Shown here in pieces: positions 5,207-5,999 of a stretch of 5,999 nt of DNA (positions are counted from its first letter, which is position 1; every line of letters begins with the position of its first letter). The position numbers were made by a program, and so were the translations under genes. The notes beneath the pieces were generated by a model. It was given only the letters and a program-made list of their open reading frames with translations. It made no database searches and was not told the origin of the DNA. The stretch is from Elusimicrobiaceae bacterium (GTDB lineage: Bacteria; Elusimicrobiota; Elusimicrobia; Elusimicrobiales; Elusimicrobiaceae), in the NCBI GenBank assembly GCA_017647245.1, contig JAGCKY010000095.1, positions 1 to 5,999 of the forward strand. Direction: 5' to 3'.

Positions 5207-5222
5207 TATATTACAATGAAAG
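5207..5222 (+). promoter_or_regulatory. Promoter -10 region of the exported-protein gene
   Basis: The block contains TACAAT (5212-5217), identical to the -10 box of the tRNA promoter. The 16 bases match the hppA promoter block at 14 positions, including the trailing ATGAAAG. No good -35 is seen at the right distance. A second TATAAT at 5235-5240 is too close to the start codon to serve unless the transcript is nearly leaderless. Confidence 0.5.
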
Positions 5223-5251
5223 GGTAAGAGCCTATATAATAAGGAATTACC

Positions 5252-5999
5252 ATGAAAAAAATAACTGTAGTTATACTGAGCTTAGCTTTATTGTTTTCTT
5301 CTCTTTCCCCCGCTTTTGCCGGGCAAGATAATGCGCAGAAATTTCAAACCGCGCGCGAACAGCTCTCAGAGCCTGAGGCCGATAGCATTTTAAAAGTTGT
5401 TGGAATTGCAGGAGTTGTTACCTTTGGTCTCTTAACGGCTGCCGTGCTGCCTTCGTCCGCTTACGCCTATTTTAACCGTTTGCTCTTAGCTGATGCGATA
5501 GATTCTTACAATGTTTTTACCGAAGAACTGCGCCGAATCGGCGTACCCGACCAATATATGGGGCAATTAGGTTTTTTTACCCAAGCTTCTTTTGATGATT
5601 ACAAGGCTCTGTATGAAAACATTCTAGAGGTAGAAGACTTATCTACAAAACTTTCCCAACAAACACGCATTTCCACTAAAGAATTTGATGCCAATTGTCA
5701 GCAGTTACTGTCTTTACAAGAAGACATCTTGCGCCAGGCCCGCGAATTTAAGATGACCTATCCCAATTTAGTCTATACCCACGAGTATAATTATCTTATT
5801 CCCAAACCGCTGAGTTACACGGGCAAATCCTTGATGATTCCTTTCACAATCAGAGGTGCACAAGACAAAAAAAGCCCCAATTCTTGGACTGTGCAATCCA
5901 AGGACGGTAAATTGTTCGTTACTGAAGGCAAATATAAAGGGATGCCGGTGGAAGTACAGGGCACGGGTTGTTTTATACGTATTACCCCGCACAATAAAG
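5252..5999 (+). CDS. Exported protein of unknown family, cut off at the window edge
   Basis: I do not recognise this gene. The frame stays open to the end of the window, giving 249 residues and no stop. The ATG at 5252 follows AAGGA (5241-5245) by 6 bases. Residues 1-23 are a clear Sec signal peptide: MKK, a hydrophobic core, then SPAFA with likely cleavage before G24. A second hydrophobic stretch (about 47-72, rich in G, A, V and L) could be a membrane helix, so the mature protein may stay membrane-anchored. Residues 74-168 are charged and mostly helical in character, with repeated E, L and Q (for example EVEDLSTKLSQQ), and could form a coiled coil or helical hairpin. Beyond 170 the sequence looks beta-rich. 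Cysteines lie at 149 and 240. Being exported past the inner membrane fits an envelope or surface role, but no enzymatic motif is visible. Confidence 0.8.
   Translation, partial: MKKITVVILSLALLFSSLSPAFAGQDNAQKFQTAREQLSEPEADSILKVVGIAGVVTFGLLTAAVLPSSAYAYFNRLLLADAIDSYNVFTEELRRIGVPDQYMGQLGFFTQASFDDYKALYENILEVEDLSTKLSQQTRISTKEFDANCQQLLSLQEDILRQAREFKMTYPNLVYTHEYNYLIPKPLSYTGKSLMIPFTIRGAQDKKSPNSWTVQSKDGKLFVTEGKYKGMPVEVQGTGCFIRITPHNK

Noticed and set aside
5093..5231. Perfect 9-base inverted repeat GCTCTTACC (5093-5101) and GGTAAGAGC (5223-5231) around the hppA terminator
   Set aside because: The arms are short and 121 bases apart with a strong independent hairpin between them; chance is a sufficient explanation, and there are no transposon ends or target duplications.
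4999..5331. Plus-strand open frame spanning the hppA end, its terminator and the start of the exported-protein gene
   Set aside because: It crosses a strong terminator and two better-supported reading frames.

Overview
The window looks like a chromosomal segment of a Gram-negative-type, peptidoglycan-containing bacterium. My best guess is the phylum Elusimicrobiota, near Elusimicrobium from animal guts. That guess rests on a stand-alone PilE-like pilin whose N-terminus and C-terminal cysteine pair look like the many such pilins I associate with Elusimicrobium, on its pairing with a long membrane pyrophosphatase, and on an upstream fragment ending like an outer-membrane barrel. It comes from memory of protein families, not from a search.

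Layout, left to right. Bases 1-38 hold the tail of an upstream gene. It is followed 3 bases later by murB (42-944, peptidoglycan precursor synthesis). A consensus-like promoter then drives a single tRNA-Asp(GTC) gene at 1012-1087, closed by an intrinsic terminator. Next is a small ferritin-like gene (1180-1737) of the Dps-like 'thioferritin' type, probably for iron and peroxide detoxification, ending in a strong GC-rich terminator. Converging on that terminator from the other strand is a type IV pilin-like gene (1798-2286, minus).

Between the pilin start (2286) and the hppA start (2719) lie 432 bases without a convincing gene but full of structure. They contain a pilin promoter whose spacer carries a run of 12 T, a perfect 6-1-6 palindrome just upstream of it, an ATCCCGGG/CCCGGGAT palindromic repeat of a dispersed-repeat type, a roughly 100-base hairpin with about 32 possible base pairs, and an A/T-only hairpin. 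This is the least explained part of the window.

The largest gene is hppA (2720-5089), a membrane-embedded pyrophosphatase whose K508/T511 signature predicts the K+-independent, proton-pumping class. It has its own -10 box, a strong Shine-Dalgarno sequence and a 13-bp perfect-stem terminator. The last gene (5252 to the window edge) encodes an exported protein of unknown family and is cut off at the 3' end. Its -10 region matches that of hppA at 14 of 16 bases.

The genes do not form one pathway. Most are separate transcription units, each with its own terminator or promoter: cell wall, translation, iron/oxidative stress, surface pilin, and ion-gradient energy from pyrophosphate. I see no transposase, integrase, CRISPR array or complete multi-gene novel system. 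The unusual content is in the noncoding stretch 2323-2660 and in the unidentified exported protein at the right edge.
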